Source: a virus. Taken from it: a stretch of 26,635 bases of DNA. Made by a program: the position numbers and the translations under genes. The stretch spans positions 1 to 26,635 of IMG/VR virus record IMGVR_UViG_3300030329_003399, one strand, 5' to 3'. Under the pieces are notes generated by a model. It ran no database searches. It was not told the DNA's origin and saw only the letters and a program-made list of their open reading frames with translations. Below are positions 21,834 to 26,635 of the stretch, one piece after another (within the stretch, counting starts at the first letter, position 1; each line of letters starts with the position of its first letter).

Positions 21834-22350
21834 TCTAAAGGATGCGTTTATTGATTCTGTTATGGGTGATGATCCGTTTGTTGATGCTTATTACGAAGAG
21901 CAGGACGATATTGTTATAGAAGATGGAACGTACCCTGCTGTAGTTATTGATATGTCAATACAAGACCATATAATAACAAAGAAAGGTGTACACGCTGACT
22001 TATATAAGCCGAAGTACCAAATTGCTAAAGGTAATTATAAGGGTAAGTACATAATAGATAAAGGTATATGGAGATTCCGTAGTAACCCCTCATCTATGCA
22101 CAATAAAAGTAATCGTGGAAACATAGCTTACAAAAACATACTGGATATTTTTAACATACCGCTTGAGTCTGTTGAAGTAGGAGGAAGGATATTAAAACGC
22201 CTACCAAAACTAACACTCGAAGATATATCTGGAAAGCGTGTAATTATAAGTGTTGTTGTAGATAGTTATCAATCTAATTATGGAAGAGTATCTGGTGGTA
22301 AAGTAGCCATGATACATAGTGTTTGGAAAGATGTCAGTACCGTTTCATAA
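21820..22350 (+). CDS. SSB-like/DUF669-like protein, 176 aa
   Basis: A 176-aa protein with an acidic N-terminus, then a beta-rich region DGTYPAVVIDMSIQDH (residues 35-50), KPKYQIAKGNYKGKYIIDKG (63-82) and a second set of strands ending KRVIISVVVDSYQSNYG. The 'DG.Y.A.V....K' and 'G.Y.G..I' pattern recalls DUF669 proteins, which lie next to recombinases in many phages and are thought to bind single-stranded DNA. The placement between the Rad52-like gene and the helicase fits. The family call is by pattern only. Confidence 0.6.
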   Translation: MSQTNLKDAFIDSVMGDDPFVDAYYEEQDDIVIEDGTYPAVVIDMSIQDHIITKKGVHADLYKPKYQIAKGNYKGKYIIDKGIWRFRSNPSSMHNKSNRGNIAYKNILDIFNIPLESVEVGGRILKRLPKLTLEDISGKRVIISVVVDSYQSNYGRVSGGKVAMIHSVWKDVSTVS

Positions 22351-23773
22351 GAACGAAAATCTAAATAAACAACGTTCTATAGAGTCTGAAAAGGCTCTAA
22401 TAGCATCAGTACTATCTGACAATGACAAAATAGATGACGTACTCCCGATAATAAAAAAGGATATGTTCTATAATGACTTCCATGCTTTAGTATGGGATAA
22501 AATTATAATGCTATATAAGAATGGTGTACAAGTTGATATAACTACCATCAAGTCACAGCTACAGAACAACAATAGCCCTAACAATACTCCAGGTGCAGAC
22601 ATCATAGAGTTCTTTGATCACATGACCACACCAAGCCATGCTGTACAGTACGCAAAGAATGTATATGAAAAGTCAGAACTTAGACGATTGTCAGTACTTG
22701 TAAATAAGATACAAGAAAGCATAGGCAGTGACAATACTGAAACAGCAGATAATTTATCAAAGATACACAACCTGATAGGTAATGTACTGTCTATACATGG
22801 GGATGATAAGTTTGATTTACTTGATACTATCAAGAACGCTATCAGCGATATGCAAAACCAAGACAACACAATACGTTTTGGTTATGGCAATCTCGACAAG
22901 ATGGTAGGCGGTATGAGAAGAGGAGAGATTACTGTAATAGCAGGACGTCCCGGTCATTTTAAAAGTACTATGGCTGTTAATGTAGTAGATTCATTATTGA
23001 AACGTGGATATAAGGTACTTGTATTTAACCGTGAGATGAAGAATACATCTATGATGCAGAAACTTCTCGTGTCTGAATCAACTCAGGTATCATACTCACG
23101 TGTAATAACTGGTGTATTATCAGAAAAGGATAAGACAGATATAGATGCAACATCTACTACCCTTGCAAAGAAGTACGGAAATAATCTCATAATGAAAGAT
23201 ACAAGTAATGACTTTGAGTCTACTGTAGCATTGATACGTCAGATAAAACCTGACGTAGTTATTGATGATTATATAGGGCTTGCTACTTTACGTCATATAG
23301 AAGACCCACGCCTACGTACTGATTCTATAATGAAAGAGTATAAGATGCTGTGTAAGTCATACAATATGTGTGCAATACTTGTGTCCCAGTTAAACAGAAA
23401 GTGTGAAGATAGACCTAACAAACGTCCTATTCCATCTGACTTACGTGAAAGTGGCTCTATAGAACATGATGCAGAGACTATACTGTTTATGTATTATGAG
23501 TGGAGATACTTAGGTGTAGGTTCCAAGAACGGTGAATATGGAATAGATGTAGTAGTTGGTAAAAATAGATACGGTAAGACAGGAATAGTCGAGCTTGGTG
23601 TTCTTGGTGACAAGTGTAAGATATATGACCATCATTCCGTAGCACTTGCAGATAATTATGAAATACAGGAGTTAAGTAAGGATGAAGATACCATACAAAG
23701 AAACAAAAATAATAGTGGAATCACTGAAAGCATATCATCAGATTCTGAGCAACAAAGAATATCGCTCTCCTGA
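22331..23773 (+). CDS. dnaB: DnaB-type replicative helicase
   Basis: A 480-aa helicase from the ATG at 22331; a GTG at 22319 in frame is the alternative start. The N-terminal domain (QRSIESEKALIASVLSDND, then DMFYNDFHALVWDKI) is typical of DnaB. The RecA-like domain has Walker A GRPGHFKS (205-212), the catalytic Glu234 in NREM, Walker B VVIDDYI (309-315), SQLNR (352-356) and the DLRESGSIEHDAE block (370-382). Walker A is odd: the Gly before the Lys is Phe (HFKS instead of GKS or GKT). It would unwind DNA at the fork. The upstream gene overlaps by 20 bases. Confidence 0.9.
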   Translation: MSVPFHKNENLNKQRSIESEKALIASVLSDNDKIDDVLPIIKKDMFYNDFHALVWDKIIMLYKNGVQVDITTIKSQLQNNNSPNNTPGADIIEFFDHMTTPSHAVQYAKNVYEKSELRRLSVLVNKIQESIGSDNTETADNLSKIHNLIGNVLSIHGDDKFDLLDTIKNAISDMQNQDNTIRFGYGNLDKMVGGMRRGEITVIAGRPGHFKSTMAVNVVDSLLKRGYKVLVFNREMKNTSMMQKLLVSESTQVSYSRVITGVLSEKDKTDIDATSTTLAKKYGNNLIMKDTSNDFESTVALIRQIKPDVVIDDYIGLATLRHIEDPRLRTDSIMKEYKMLCKSYNMCAILVSQLNRKCEDRPNKRPIPSDLRESGSIEHDAETILFMYYEWRYLGVGSKNGEYGIDVVVGKNRYGKTGIVELGVLGDKCKIYDHHSVALADNYEIQELSKDEDTIQRNKNNSGITESISSDSEQQRISLS

Positions 23774-23912
23774 TGAGTTAAGAATGTTCAACGGTCTAAC
23801 TCCAATTATACACAGTATAGAAGATGCAACAAACGATCTGAAGAAATATAATGAAGGTCAAGCGAACAATAAAATACCAATAGTGGAGGATGATTGTGAA
23901 GTCTGCGACTAA
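23682..23912 (+). CDS. Hypothetical small protein, 76 aa
   Basis: A 76-aa protein (MKIPYKETKIIVESLKAYHQ) that overlaps the end of the helicase gene by 92 bases in another frame. The start has a good AGGAG sequence 12 bases before it, which makes the overlap credible. It is helical and acidic, with a C-terminal CEVC knuckle (residues 72-75). The final bases overlap the next gene's start. It may be a small helicase partner, since it is made together with the helicase, but nothing proves this. Confidence 0.5.
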   Translation: MKIPYKETKIIVESLKAYHQILSNKEYRSPDELRMFNGLTPIIHSIEDATNDLKKYNEGQANNKIPIVEDDCEVCD

Positions 23913-24234
23913 TGTAAAACGTGGAAGACGAAATAGACAACGCGGTGCAGAGTTGCAACGACAAACTGTTCGTATATGTAATAAGCTTGGTCTTGAATCA
24001 TTTAATCGTGACAGGGGCGGAGCAAACCATGAGAAAGGTGACGTAGAGATAGAAGGTGATTACTATGGATGTAAAAGAAAGAAGTTCATACCTAAATATA
24101 TAATACCTGAGAAGGAGGAGATTGGTGTGATATTTAGAGCAGATAGAATGAAGCCTATTATAGCTATAGATTTTGAACGTTATCTATTAATGTTAAGAAT
24201 AATAAAAGATAAGGATGAGTATAATGACAAGTAA
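23896..24234 (+). CDS. Holliday-junction resolvase-like nuclease, 112 aa
   Basis: A 112-aa basic protein. RQRGAELQRQTVRICNK (around residues 15-31) is followed by RDRGGANHEKGDVEIEGDYY and GCKRKKFIPKYI. An N-terminal Glu, GDVEI and the Lys in GCKRKK fit a Hjc-type PD-(D/E)XK nuclease with motif D-x-E...K. It probably cuts branched DNA made during recombination and replication, as its neighbours suggest. I chose the GTG at 23896 because GGAGG lies six bases before it; the ATG at 23890 sits directly against that GGAGG, too close for initiation. Confidence 0.62.
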   Translation: MKSATNVKRGRRNRQRGAELQRQTVRICNKLGLESFNRDRGGANHEKGDVEIEGDYYGCKRKKFIPKYIIPEKEEIGVIFRADRMKPIIAIDFERYLLMLRIIKDKDEYNDK

Positions 24235-24568
24235 TACTGAAATAATATTAGAACTTGAAATGTATATGCAAAGATATAGAGACGCATTAGGTGAAATAGC
24301 AAATTGTGGAGATCAGGCAAACGCTTTATATCTAAGAGAAATAGCGCAAACAGCCCTCGATGGGGAACCTACTACGGCTGATAAATTTAATAAAGAAGTA
24401 CAGAACTACGGACCACCATATTCAATGGCTAATCCATCTGGAGAACTTGTTAAAGATAGTACTTTAGGAGCTGGTTTTGCACATAAAGATGTTAAGTGGG
24501 TATCTCCACATGATCCAGGTGATGAAAATAAAAACTGGGATGTAGTTTCTTCACAGGAAAAAGAATAA
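24224..24568 (+). CDS. Hypothetical protein, 114 aa
   Basis: A 114-aa protein. The ATG at 24224 is chosen over 24215 because AAGGA is eight bases before it. The N-terminal half is helical (LELEMYMQRYRDALGEIANC); the C-terminal half is polar with the stretch YGPPYSMANPSGELVKD and ends SSQEKE. Helix plus loop-rich tail, with no cysteines beyond one and no metal motif. It overlaps the resolvase-like gene by 11 bases. No function is recognised. Confidence 0.55.
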   Translation: MTSNTEIILELEMYMQRYRDALGEIANCGDQANALYLREIAQTALDGEPTTADKFNKEVQNYGPPYSMANPSGELVKDSTLGAGFAHKDVKWVSPHDPGDENKNWDVVSSQEKE

Positions 24569-24583
24569 TTAGGAGGGTAATGT

Positions 24584-24721
24584 ATGTTAATATTTGATTT
24601 ACCACATTGGATACTATCATTTACTGTTTTAGGTGCTGGTATTTTTATGTGGGCTATATCTATAATTATAATAGCTGTACTAATTAATATTATTAAAATA
24701 GCAATAACAAAAACCATGTAA
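24584..24721 (+). CDS. Small membrane protein, 45 aa
   Basis: Read by hand: 45 aa, MLIFDLPHWILSFTVLGAG followed by a hydrophobic stretch FMWAISIIIIAVLINIIKIA and a short basic tail ITKTM. It likely spans the membrane once or twice, at about residues 9-23 and 24-40. The start follows AGGAGGG at good spacing. No holin-type charged loop is clear. It may affect the host envelope, as several tiny phage membrane proteins do. Confidence 0.55.
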   Translation: MLIFDLPHWILSFTVLGAGIFMWAISIIIIAVLINIIKIAITKTM

Positions 24722-24740
24722 CATAAAAAGGAGGATTACA

Positions 24741-24977
24741 ATGGTAAATATAGCAATACTAAAAGTAGACCCGAGAGGTAGGTTAAACATACCTATGTCA
24801 TTCCTAAAATCTAACGGTATAAACCCATCTTCAGGTAATTGCGTAGCAGTAATGAAACCTAAATACAATAGCAATGATGTAGTGTTTGAATTTATTGAGG
24901 AAGTTGACGAAGGAGATATTAAATTAAAAGAAAATGGAAGATACATAAGAAATAAACTACAAACTGTTATAAGTTAG
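24741..24977 (+). CDS. AbrB/SpoVT-like swapped-hairpin DNA-binding protein
   Basis: A 78-aa protein with the signature VDPRGRLNIPMSFLKSNGI (residues 9-27), which fits the SpoVT/AbrB 'D.KGRI.IP..FL...G' pattern of swapped-hairpin DNA-binding domains, followed by strands (NCVAVMKPKY) and an acidic tail. These dimers bind AT-rich DNA as transition regulators or antitoxins; no partner toxin is seen beside it. The start has a strong AGGAGG. Its stop overlaps the next gene by one base. A role as an early transcription regulator is inferred. Confidence 0.7.
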   Translation: MVNIAILKVDPRGRLNIPMSFLKSNGINPSSGNCVAVMKPKYNSNDVVFEFIEEVDEGDIKLKENGRYIRNKLQTVIS

Positions 24978-25252
24978 TGAAAAATAAAAGTATACCAAGG
25001 GCTATTAAACCTAAACCCTATAAAGGTTTTGTATTTCTAAAATCTATACCAATAGGTAAAGAATTTATTACGCCATCAGGTATGAAAGGAACTGTGTTAT
25101 CTAAAAATATTGGTAGCGTTCTATGTAGATTCACGGACGTTACCGGTTGTTGTGATAAGGAGGATGAAAGCTATTATCTTGGTAATCGCAGGATAGCACC
25201 AGAAACAAATGTAAAACAGATAAAGGAGAAAAACGATGCCAGAAGAGTATGA
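24977..25252 (+). CDS. Hypothetical small beta protein, 91 aa
   Basis: A 91-aa protein with GTG start shared with the upstream stop codon (TAGTG), so it is coupled to the AbrB-like gene. It has beta-strand-like segments FVFLKSIPIGKEFITPSGMK and GTVLSKNIGSVLCRFTDVTG (residues 18-58) and a C-terminal segment ending NVKQIKEKNDARRV. The Gly/Pro-rich strands suggest a small barrel of SH3 type, a common fold in single-domain phage proteins. No function is assigned. Confidence 0.55.
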   Translation: MKNKSIPRAIKPKPYKGFVFLKSIPIGKEFITPSGMKGTVLSKNIGSVLCRFTDVTGCCDKEDESYYLGNRRIAPETNVKQIKEKNDARRV

Positions 25253-25463
25253 CAATACAAACTCAGGTGCGTTGTTTAAAAACAACCAGAAAGAAAAGGA
25301 TTCCCAACCAGATATGAGTGGTGTCCTTAACGTAGAAGGGAAAGAATATAGAGTAGCCGCTTGGTCTAACGAGTCTAAGAAAGGTTCTAAGTATCTCTCT
25401 CTTAAAATAACAGAAAAGGGAGAATGGAGTAAAAAAGAAGAAGAAGAAAACGTACCATTCTAA
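25236..25463 (+). CDS. DUF736-like protein, 75 aa
   Basis: A 75-aa protein with N-terminal NSGALFKNNQKEKDSQPDMS (residues 9-28), followed by GVLNVEGKEYRVAAWSNESK and GSKYLSLKI. The 'GALFKN..K....PD..G....G..Y..AAW......G..Y.SL' pattern matches DUF736, a small protein of unknown function present in many phages and plasmids near replication genes. It has an acidic tail (KKEEEENVPF) like those of SSB-type proteins, so a DNA-metabolism link is possible. It is the last gene before the structured region at 25466. Confidence 0.68.
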   Translation: MPEEYDNTNSGALFKNNQKEKDSQPDMSGVLNVEGKEYRVAAWSNESKKGSKYLSLKITEKGEWSKKEEEENVPF

Positions 25464-25465
25464 CC

Positions 25466-25527
25466 TTTATAACCTGTTGCCTTACCCTTCCACAATACAA
25501 AGGATATAAAATGTAACAGGTTATAAA
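25466..25527. repeat. 13-bp perfect inverted repeat, 36-base spacer
   Basis: TTTATAACCTGTT (25466-25478) and its exact reverse complement AACAGGTTATAAA (25515-25527) lie three bases after the stop codon of the DUF736-like gene. The spacer has no strong structure. It could be a large hairpin ending that transcript or a dimer operator. The right arm ends nine bases before the next stem, so both may form one folded RNA. Confidence 0.7.
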
Positions 25528-25535
25528 ATATTATT

Positions 25536-25615
25536 CGGGGTCAGTTGCTCTTCCGCCCTCCCTTGTTTTAGTTATTGGAAGACAGTGAATTAACACCTAT
25601 GCTGACTCCGTTTTT
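25536..25615 (+). ncRNA. Candidate small RNA with intrinsic terminator
   Basis: CGGGGTCAG (25536-25544) pairs with CTGACTCCG (25602-25610) over nine base pairs (one G-U), and TTTTT follows at 25611-25615, as at an intrinsic terminator. Inside, TCTTCC (25549-25554) pairs with GGAAGA (25577-25582), leaving a 22-base loop with the C-rich CGCCCTCCCTTG, which is able to pair with Shine-Dalgarno sequences. The whole 80-nt fold might be a small RNA, an attenuator for the next gene, or simply an elaborate terminator. Confidence 0.5.
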
Positions 25616-25629
25616 ATTAGGTAAAACAA

Positions 25630-25887
25630 ATGAAACAATATCATCCACCTAAGTATCGAAACTTTGAAAATGCAAAAGAAAACCCTGCCGTACGTGATAG
25701 GTTTTTAAATCAATTACATAGATGGGATGCACGTAGAACAGATCAAAAGCTAAAAGTCTGCCCATTATGTGAACGTGTATGGGAAGCTATATACATAGGA
25801 CTAAAAGCAGACAAGAAAAGATGTGAATATTATGACGACTTCCCAAAGTTTGGGAAGTTGAAAGTTATATGTAATAAATGCTTATAG
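25630..25887 (+). CDS. Zinc-ribbon protein, 85 aa
   Basis: An 85-aa basic protein. Residues 41-50 (LKVCPLCERV) and 79-84 (VICNKC) give two CxxC pairs (Cys44, Cys47, Cys81, Cys84), a zinc ribbon, with an intervening region KADKKRCEYYDDFPKF. The N-terminal 40 residues are basic (RWDARRTDQKLK) and may bind nucleic acid. The gene starts 15 bases after the terminator-like T-run, without a good ribosome-binding site, so expression could depend on read-through. A 21-nt palindrome lies within the coding end (separate entry). Confidence 0.6.
   Translation: MKQYHPPKYRNFENAKENPAVRDRFLNQLHRWDARRTDQKLKVCPLCERVWEAIYIGLKADKKRCEYYDDFPKFGKLKVICNKCL
25838..25858. repeat. 21-nt perfect palindrome inside a gene
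   Basis: ACTTCCCAAA (25838-25847), a single G (25848) and TTTGGGAAGT (25849-25858) form a perfect inverted repeat within the codons for FPKFGKLK. Related TTGGGA/TCCCAA dyads recur at 26243-26277. Confidence 0.75.
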
Positions 25888-25928
25888 TGGTTATTGGCAA
25901 ATAAATATGTGTTGGCTATACATAGATA

Positions 25929-25950
25929 ATAATAATAACGTATGTGTTAT
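25929..25950. promoter_or_regulatory. Fourth ACGT operator-like site
   Basis: The first 16 bases (25929-25944) match 20071-20086 exactly; the symmetric core is ATAACGTATGTGTTAT, two bases longer than the site at 20077. It lies between the zinc-ribbon gene and the methyltransferase gene, and could place this region under the same regulator as the sites at 11525, 20077 and 20125. Confidence 0.5.
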
Positions 25951-26029
25951 TAATGGCAGTAACCACTTGAGCTTTACAAAGTAGATGGCTTAATAAAGTA
26001 CATATGCCCCCAGTTGAAGAAGGAAGTAC

Positions 26030-26092
26030 ATGAGAACCGAATATAACTGTGGATGGCTTAAACTCGTAGCATGGTTCTTACTGCTTTGTTAA
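26030..26092 (+). CDS. Possible 20-aa peptide
   Basis: Twenty codons (MRTEYNCGWLKLVAWFLLLC) follow AAGGAAGTAC at a good distance. The second half is hydrophobic. The good initiation site is the only support; it could be a membrane peptide, a leader peptide or chance. Confidence 0.3.
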   Translation: MRTEYNCGWLKLVAWFLLLC

Positions 26093-26182
26093 ATTTGTTA
26101 GATCGGTTATTCAGGTATGGATTATCGGGGAGAGTCTAACGAGAGTGCTGGGTACACTTTAAAATACCCAAGAATTAAATAA

Positions 26183-26350
26183 ATGGAAAAAATACATAAA
26201 ACATATAAAGAAGAAAACTTCATATTTGTCTTTTTCCTATTTTGGGACTATCCCAATTTCAATTTGGGAATTGGGATGGCACGATTTTACACATATAGAG
26301 AGTATAGGAACAATTATGAATACTCAAATCTAAAAAATGTTGATGCTTGA
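26183..26350 (+). CDS. Possible 55-aa protein overlapping the methyltransferase start
   Basis: A 55-codon frame (MEKIHKTYKEENFIFVFFLF, continuing to a Tyr/Asn-rich end) overlaps the first 14 bases of the methyltransferase gene. The ribosome-binding site is poor. It contains the inverted repeat at 26250-26277, which may be the true functional element. It might be an upstream coupled gene. Confidence 0.3.
   Translation: MEKIHKTYKEENFIFVFFLFWDYPNFNLGIGMARFYTYREYRNNYEYSNLKNVDA
26250..26277. promoter_or_regulatory. 9-bp inverted repeat before the methyltransferase
   Basis: ATCCCAATT (26250-26258) and AATTGGGAT (26269-26277) are exact reverse complements across 10 bases. Extra TTTGGGA copies lie on its left (26241-26247) and inside the loop. 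It ends 59 bases before the methyltransferase ATG and could be an operator; C5 methyltransferases often control their own promoters. Confidence 0.55.
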
Positions 26351-26635
26351 TCTATTTAGCGGAATCGGCGGATTCTCATTAGCCGCAAGTTGGGTATGGG
26401 GAGATGATCTTGAGATTGCGGGATTTTGTGAGATTGATAAGTATTGCGAAAAAGTACTTAATAAGAATTTTCCCGGAGTACCAGTATATAAAGACATTAC
26501 ACAATTAGATGGAACACAGTTTAAAAATATTGACCTTATCACCGGTGGTTTTCCATGTCAGGATATTTCGGTAGCGGGAAAAGGGAAAGGATTATTTAAT
26601 GAAGAAACTGGAGAAAAAACACGATCCGGTCTTTG
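26337..26635 (+). CDS. C5-cytosine DNA methyltransferase, N-terminal part (cut by right edge)
   Basis: The first 99 residues are visible. Motif I DLFSGIGGFSLA (residues 5-16) binds AdoMet, FCEIDKYCEKVL holds the acidic residue of motif II, and GGFPCQDIS (70-78) is motif IV with the catalytic Cys. The enzyme would methylate cytosine in a short DNA target to evade host restriction or to mark phage DNA. The target cannot be read from this part. Start ATG is 26337, with 26343 as an alternative, and the ribosome-binding site is weak. This part is slightly richer in GC and contains no ACGT, unlike the genes to its left, which suggests more recent gain. Confidence 0.93.
   Translation, partial: MLMLDLFSGIGGFSLAASWVWGDDLEIAGFCEIDKYCEKVLNKNFPGVPVYKDITQLDGTQFKNIDLITGGFPCQDISVAGKGKGLFNEETGEKTRSGL

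Larger units (their letters stand above)
25888..26182. other. Right-hand intergenic region
   Basis: No substantial gene is seen. The region has an ACGT-centred site ATAACGTATGTGTTAT (25935-25950) with left flank shared with 20071-20086, a possible 20-aa peptide gene at 26030 and a short stem TGGGTA/TACCCA (26149-26154, 26165-26170). GC content rises between 26100 and 26155. I find no tRNA cloverleaf. Confidence 0.45.

Noticed and set aside
22319-22330. GTG start for the helicase
   Set aside because: The ATG at 22331 is an adequate start; the GTG has only GGTAAAG about 15 bases upstream, so it is kept as an alternative.
25888-26336. A tRNA or group I intron in the right intergenic region
   Set aside because: No cloverleaf with a T-arm consensus could be drawn, and no intron core or homing endonuclease is visible; only short hairpins are supported.

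Overview
The window is part of the genome of an AT-rich, tailed double-stranded DNA phage (Caudoviricetes). It carries a terminase, portal, scaffold and capsid block plus a phage-type replication and recombination block, and it has no tRNA, rRNA or bacterial housekeeping genes. Gene content resembles environmental and marine phages: a capsid-like protein of SU10/DUF5309 type, a Lys-rich 38-aa protein, a DUF736-like protein and a Rad52-like annealing protein. Clear Shine-Dalgarno sites point to a bacterial host. I cannot name the host. Both ends cut through genes: a tail fibre on the left and a DNA methyltransferase on the right.

Layout. Positions 1-11344 lie on the minus strand and form one packed virion and packaging operon. 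Read from its promoter side (right to left) it holds a 56-aa protein, the terminase small subunit, three small proteins (one membrane), terminase large subunit, portal, scaffold, major capsid protein, a putative decoration protein, a zinc ribbon, a tiny basic protein, four neck/connector-type proteins and a tail fibre. Most genes overlap by 1-11 bases or abut. Positions 11345-12123 are a divergent non-coding region with 17-bp iterons, a 39-nt palindrome, nested inverted repeats, a second tandem repeat and a promoter. It is the best origin/control-region candidate. Positions 12124-26635 lie on the plus strand. They begin with small genes of unknown function and a leader with repeated micro-ORFs, then a structured non-coding element, then an AAA+ (MoxR-like) ATPase overlapping a VWA protein and a coiled-coil protein. 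After these come small zinc-binding, AT-hook and unknown proteins. A second control region at 19987-20168 precedes a ribbon-helix-helix protein, a Cas4/RecB-like nuclease, a Rad52-like annealing protein, an SSB/DUF669-like protein, a DnaB-type helicase and a resolvase-like nuclease. Small accessory genes (AbrB-like, DUF736-like), a candidate terminator or small RNA, a zinc protein and the start of a C5-cytosine methyltransferase finish the window.

How it works together (inference). The plus-strand set would copy and recombine the genome: helicase, annealing protein, SSB-like protein and two PD-(D/E)XK nucleases. The minus-strand set would build and fill the capsid. Control may run through the ribbon-helix-helix protein acting on ACGT-centred palindromes, which recur at 11525, 20077, 20125 and 25935, and through a stereotyped ribosome-binding module in which ACGT sits between the Shine-Dalgarno sequence and the start codon of about ten plus-strand genes. 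The least explained parts are the AAA+/VWA module and the dyad-rich divergent region.
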